Below the pieces are notes generated by a model that was not told the origin of the DNA, searched no databases, and saw nothing but the letters and a program-made list of their open reading frames with translations. Made by a program: the position numbers and the translations under genes. Shown one piece after another: positions 6,814 to 8,656 of a DNA stretch of 8,656 nucleotides; the first letter of the stretch is position 1, and the number at the start of each line of letters is the position of its first letter. Location of the stretch: positions 1 through 8,656 of the forward strand of contig JAFYFK010000177.1 of the NCBI GenBank assembly GCA_017543805.1, in the 5' to 3' direction. This stretch comes from Bacillota bacterium (GTDB lineage: Bacteria; Bacillota; Clostridia; Peptostreptococcales; Anaerovoracaceae).

Positions 6814-6889
6814 GTATAACTCTGAATGCCCGATAAAAGCGCAAAATCGCCTCATACAGAGGAGGTTTTGTGTTTTGCGGGCATTTCTG
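6814..6889 (+). repeat. Hairpin repeat, copy 2 (between divergent genes)
   Basis: The left arm 6814-6853 differs from copy 1 (5322-5361) at three positions only. The hairpin is less regular inside (a mismatch, a bulge and a small internal loop) but gains a perfect 8-bp outer stem, AATGCCCG (6825-6832) with CGGGCATT (6878-6885). The apical part pairs CCTC (6850-6853) with GAGG (6859-6862). It lies between the divergent NCS2 permease and EamA transporter genes, where no terminator is needed, so it is better read as a dispersed repeat than as a functional terminator. Confidence 0.72.
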
Positions 6890-6896
6890 TTACAAT
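6868..6896 (+). promoter_or_regulatory. Possible promoter of the EamA transporter gene
   Basis: A -10 TACAAT (6891-6896) is preceded at 17 bp by TTGTGT (6868-6873), a three-of-six match to TTGACA. The -35 and spacer fall in the right arm of hairpin repeat copy 2. The predicted start is near 6903, about 24 bases before the ATG. Confidence 0.45.
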
Positions 6897-6914
6897 AGTG
6901 CGGAAATTGCACAC

Positions 6915-6918
6915 GGAG
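6915..6918 (+). promoter_or_regulatory. Ribosome binding site deciding the EamA transporter start
   Basis: GGAG lies eight bases before ATG 6927. The frame is open back to a GTG at 6870, but that codon lies inside the hairpin repeat and upstream of the -10 element, so ATG 6927 is preferred. Confidence 0.7.
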
Positions 6919-6926
6919 CGTTTTTT

Positions 6927-7775
6927 ATGATATTTCTTATTACCGCGATACTCTGCAGCGCGTCGATGGCGCTTGCGCTTAAATATTTCGGCAGCCAGAG
7001 CGGCAACCGCTATGGGATAATACTCGGCAATTATATTACATGCGTGCTCATCGCTTTTTTCGCCGTGCCGGAAAAGCGCATGCTGCTTTCGCTCAGCAGG
7101 ACGACAGTGGTATGCGGCCTTATCTGCGGGGCGCTGTTTGTTGCGGGGCTCGTTACTATCCAGCTGAGCATACCGGTCAACGGGACGACTCTAAGCGCCG
7201 CGTTCGCAAGGCTTGGGCTCGTGGTCTCGCTCGCCGCGAGCATAGCGCTGTTCGGGGAAAGGCCGGGAGCATTTCAGATAGCCGGCATTGTTCTGGTGCT
7301 TGCCGCGCTTGTGCTGATAAACAGCGGAAAAGAGAAGTTGAATACAGACATAGCGTCTCCGGGGCTTCTGCTTCTGACTATGCTCGCTGGAGGGCTTGCC
7401 GACACCATGGCCAAGATATTTGAGCGCGTCGGGAGCAGGGAAGAGGACACCGCGTATTTCTTCGTCCTTTTCTGCACCGCTTTAGTCATAACATCCGGTC
7501 TGGCATATTCGGAATACCGCAGGAGCGGTAAAAAACTTGTCCTTCGGGAGATGCTCGCCGGCGCCGCGGTCGGCGTTCCGAACTATTTCTCTTCTTATCT
7601 GCTTTTGCAGGCGCTGGTCTCGCTTCCGGCGTTTTTCGTGTATCCGGTATTCAGCACAGGGACGATACTTGTCGTTCTGTTCTGCAGCGCGCTGCTCTTT
7701 AAGGAGCGTCCCGGCAGCCGCCAGCTTGCAGGAATAGGCGTTATACTCGCTGCGCTTGCGCTGCTGAATTTATAA
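6927..7775 (+). CDS. EamA/DMT-family membrane transporter
   Basis: 282 residues with about ten hydrophobic helices, starting directly with a membrane segment. The protein is an internal duplication: LFGERPGAFQIAGIVLVLAA (108-127) ends the first half and LFKERPGSRQLAGIGVILAA (257-276) ends the second. This repeated pattern and the length match ten-helix drug/metabolite transporters. Members export or exchange amino acids, nucleosides, sugars or other metabolites; no specificity can be read from the sequence. A polar stretch around 131-137 (SGKEKLN) forms the loop between halves. It is divergent from the NCS2 permease gene and is followed by an AT-rich gap without a clear terminator, so some read-through into the next gene is possible. 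Confidence 0.87.
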   Translation: MIFLITAILCSASMALALKYFGSQSGNRYGIILGNYITCVLIAFFAVPEKRMLLSLSRTTVVCGLICGALFVAGLVTIQLSIPVNGTTLSAAFARLGLVVSLAASIALFGERPGAFQIAGIVLVLAALVLINSGKEKLNTDIASPGLLLLTMLAGGLADTMAKIFERVGSREEDTAYFFVLFCTALVITSGLAYSEYRRSGKKLVLREMLAGAAVGVPNYFSSYLLLQALVSLPAFFVYPVFSTGTILVVLFCSALLFKERPGSRQLAGIGVILAALALLNL

Positions 7776-7861
7776 TTTTTTATTCTGTTTGCTTATTTTT
7801 TTTGTGATAACATTATTATGTTCCGGCTGAATTAATGTCAGATTTGTACGGAGGCGTATTA
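7776..7861 (+). promoter_or_regulatory. AT-rich intergenic gap with a weak possible promoter
   Basis: T-rich DNA without a GC-rich stem, so no convincing terminator for the EamA gene. TTGCTT (7789-7794) and TATTAT (7814-7819) could form a promoter but with a 19-bp spacer, which is long. A small inverted repeat AACAT/ATGTT (7809-7813, 7818-7822) overlaps the proposed -10. The ribosome binding site GGAGG (7850-7854) stands seven bases before ATG 7862. Confidence 0.35.
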
Positions 7862-8656
7862 ATGGAATTTGTGAAGGCCCATCAGCTTAACGCGATGCTG
7901 TTCATGAGCGGCATCTGTTTTGTGCTGGCGATCCTTACCATAACTACAAAGGCGCTGCCCCCGAAGCGCAGGCGCATCCTTGCGCTGCTGGAGATCGCGG
8001 CCATGGTCCTGCTGCTTTCAGACCGCTTCGCGTATATATACAGGGGCGACCCGAGCACGCTCGGTTTCTGGATGGTCCGCATCTGCAATTTCCTCGTCTA
8101 CCTTATGACGCTTTATATTTCCCACGCGCTGACGCTGTACCAGATGGATCTTTTCAGGAACGAGGGAAAACTTTCTGTCATCCCGAAACGCCTGTGGGTC
8201 TGCGAGATCCTGTTTTTGATAGGGCTTGTCCTTCTGGTGATTTCCCAGTTTACGGGGCTGTATTATACCTTTGACGCAAATAACACATATCAGCGGGCTC
8301 CTGCCAACATCCTCTGCTATGTTATGCCTTTCCTGATCACTTTCCTTCAGCTCTCTGTCGTTGTGCAGTACCGCAAACAGCTGCGGCCGCGTATCGTTCT
8401 CTCCCTGGGGCTGAACACCCTTGTGCCTCTGGTCGCGTCTGTCATTCAGATATTCGCTTACGGCGTGTCCCTGACCAATATGACTGTCGTCGGAATGGCG
8501 ATATTCCTCTACATCCTTGTGGTCGTGGATCTGAGCGAGACCGCGGAGCACGCCAGGAACATGGAGATAGAGTTCTACCGGCACGAAAAGGAAAAAGAGC
8601 ACGACATGTTCGAGCAGACCGCCGAGGCTCTGGCAAGCGCGATAGACGCCAAGGAC
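7862..8656 (+). CDS. Seven-helix membrane protein entering a probable HD-GYP domain, 3'-truncated by the window edge
   Basis: The frame is open from ATG 7862 (GGAGG seven bases upstream) to the last base, giving 265 residues and no stop. I see about seven hydrophobic helices, roughly at residues 8-28, 38-54, 69-90, 112-132, 149-168, 177-200 and 207-224, with no cleavable signal peptide. A charged, probably coiled-coil linker (about 225-250) follows. The visible end, QTAEALASAIDAKD (252-265), resembles the opening of HD-GYP domains, where ALAxAIDAKD precedes a YTxGHSxRV-type stretch. If so, the protein is a membrane-bound cyclic-di-GMP phosphodiesterase with a seven-helix sensor. A GGDEF or histidine-kinase output domain is the alternative, but the AIDAKD ending favours HD-GYP. 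The catalytic HD and GYP residues lie beyond the window. Confidence 0.8.
   Translation, partial: MEFVKAHQLNAMLFMSGICFVLAILTITTKALPPKRRRILALLEIAAMVLLLSDRFAYIYRGDPSTLGFWMVRICNFLVYLMTLYISHALTLYQMDLFRNEGKLSVIPKRLWVCEILFLIGLVLLVISQFTGLYYTFDANNTYQRAPANILCYVMPFLITFLQLSVVVQYRKQLRPRIVLSLGLNTLVPLVASVIQIFAYGVSLTNMTVVGMAIFLYILVVVDLSETAEHARNMEIEFYRHEKEKEHDMFEQTAEALASAIDAKD

Noticed and set aside
5322..6889. A composite transposon or insertion sequence, suggested by the direct repeats flanking the NCS2 gene
   Set aside because: No transposase or integrase frame lies between the copies and no target-site duplication is recognisable. The repeat relation itself is kept as a finding.
6715..6912. An N-terminal extension of the NCS2 permease of up to 66 residues
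   Set aside because: It would run through the promoter and the hairpin repeat, and its residues look non-coding. ATG 6714 yields the standard family N-terminus.
7776..7822. An intrinsic terminator after the EamA transporter gene
   Set aside because: There are long T runs but no GC-rich stem before them; the only inverted repeat is 5 bp and A/T-rich.
8018..8602. A 194-residue open frame on the minus strand near the window end
   Set aside because: It is opposite the seven-helix membrane protein gene, whose frame is open to the last base with a good ribosome binding site. The minus-strand frame has an unlikely His/Arg/Asp-rich composition.

Overview
The window looks like a chromosomal segment of an anaerobic, fairly GC-rich member of the Bacillota, most likely a Clostridia-type organism. 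This rests on strong AGGAGG-type ribosome binding sites, SigA-like TTGACT/TACAAT promoter elements in AT-rich gaps, a butyryl-CoA-dehydrogenase-like enzyme, a PbuG/AzgA-type purine permease and a membrane protein running into an HD-GYP-like start. No phage, transposase, CRISPR, rRNA or tRNA signal is visible. The taxonomy is inference; I cannot name a genus.

Layout. (1) Positions 2-1042 (+): the 3' nine-tenths of a short-chain acyl-CoA dehydrogenase gene, closed by an intrinsic terminator (1072-1098). (2) Positions 1099-1349: an AT-rich regulatory gap with a good promoter and several short repeats. (3) Positions 1350-5322 (+): a tight three-gene operon of an NCS1 (CodB/hydantoin-type) permease, a DUF917 / S-methyl-thiohydantoin-desulfurase-family protein and a short (518 aa) HyuA-like hydantoinase/oxoprolinase-family protein. 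Both junctions are TAATG stop/start overlaps, so translation is probably coupled. (4) Positions 5341-5387: a 21-bp hairpin that probably terminates transcription from both sides. (5) Positions 5410-6714 (-): an NCS2/AzgA-type purine permease, convergent with the operon. (6) Positions 6715-6926: a divergent promoter region containing a second copy of the hairpin repeat found after the operon. (7) Positions 6927-7775 (+): an EamA/DMT-family transporter. (8) From 7862 to the window end (+): the N-terminal 265 residues of a seven-helix membrane protein that ends, cut by the window edge, in what looks like the beginning of an HD-GYP domain.

How the genes work together. The central operon reads as an uptake-plus-processing module: the permease imports a cyclic ureide or amide (hydantoin, thiohydantoin, pyrimidine-like or similar) and the DUF917 and HyuA-like proteins act on it. 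There is no HyuB subunit, and the HyuA-like protein is much shorter than classical HyuA, so its biochemistry probably differs from the ATP-dependent N-methylhydantoinases. The substrate is not determined by the sequence. The neighbouring purine permease gives the locus a heterocycle-scavenging theme but is a separate transcription unit.

The most notable non-coding feature is the pair of hairpin repeats in direct orientation on either side of the purine permease gene. They match at 37 of 40 positions in the left arm; one copy acts as a terminator and the other lies in a divergent promoter region.
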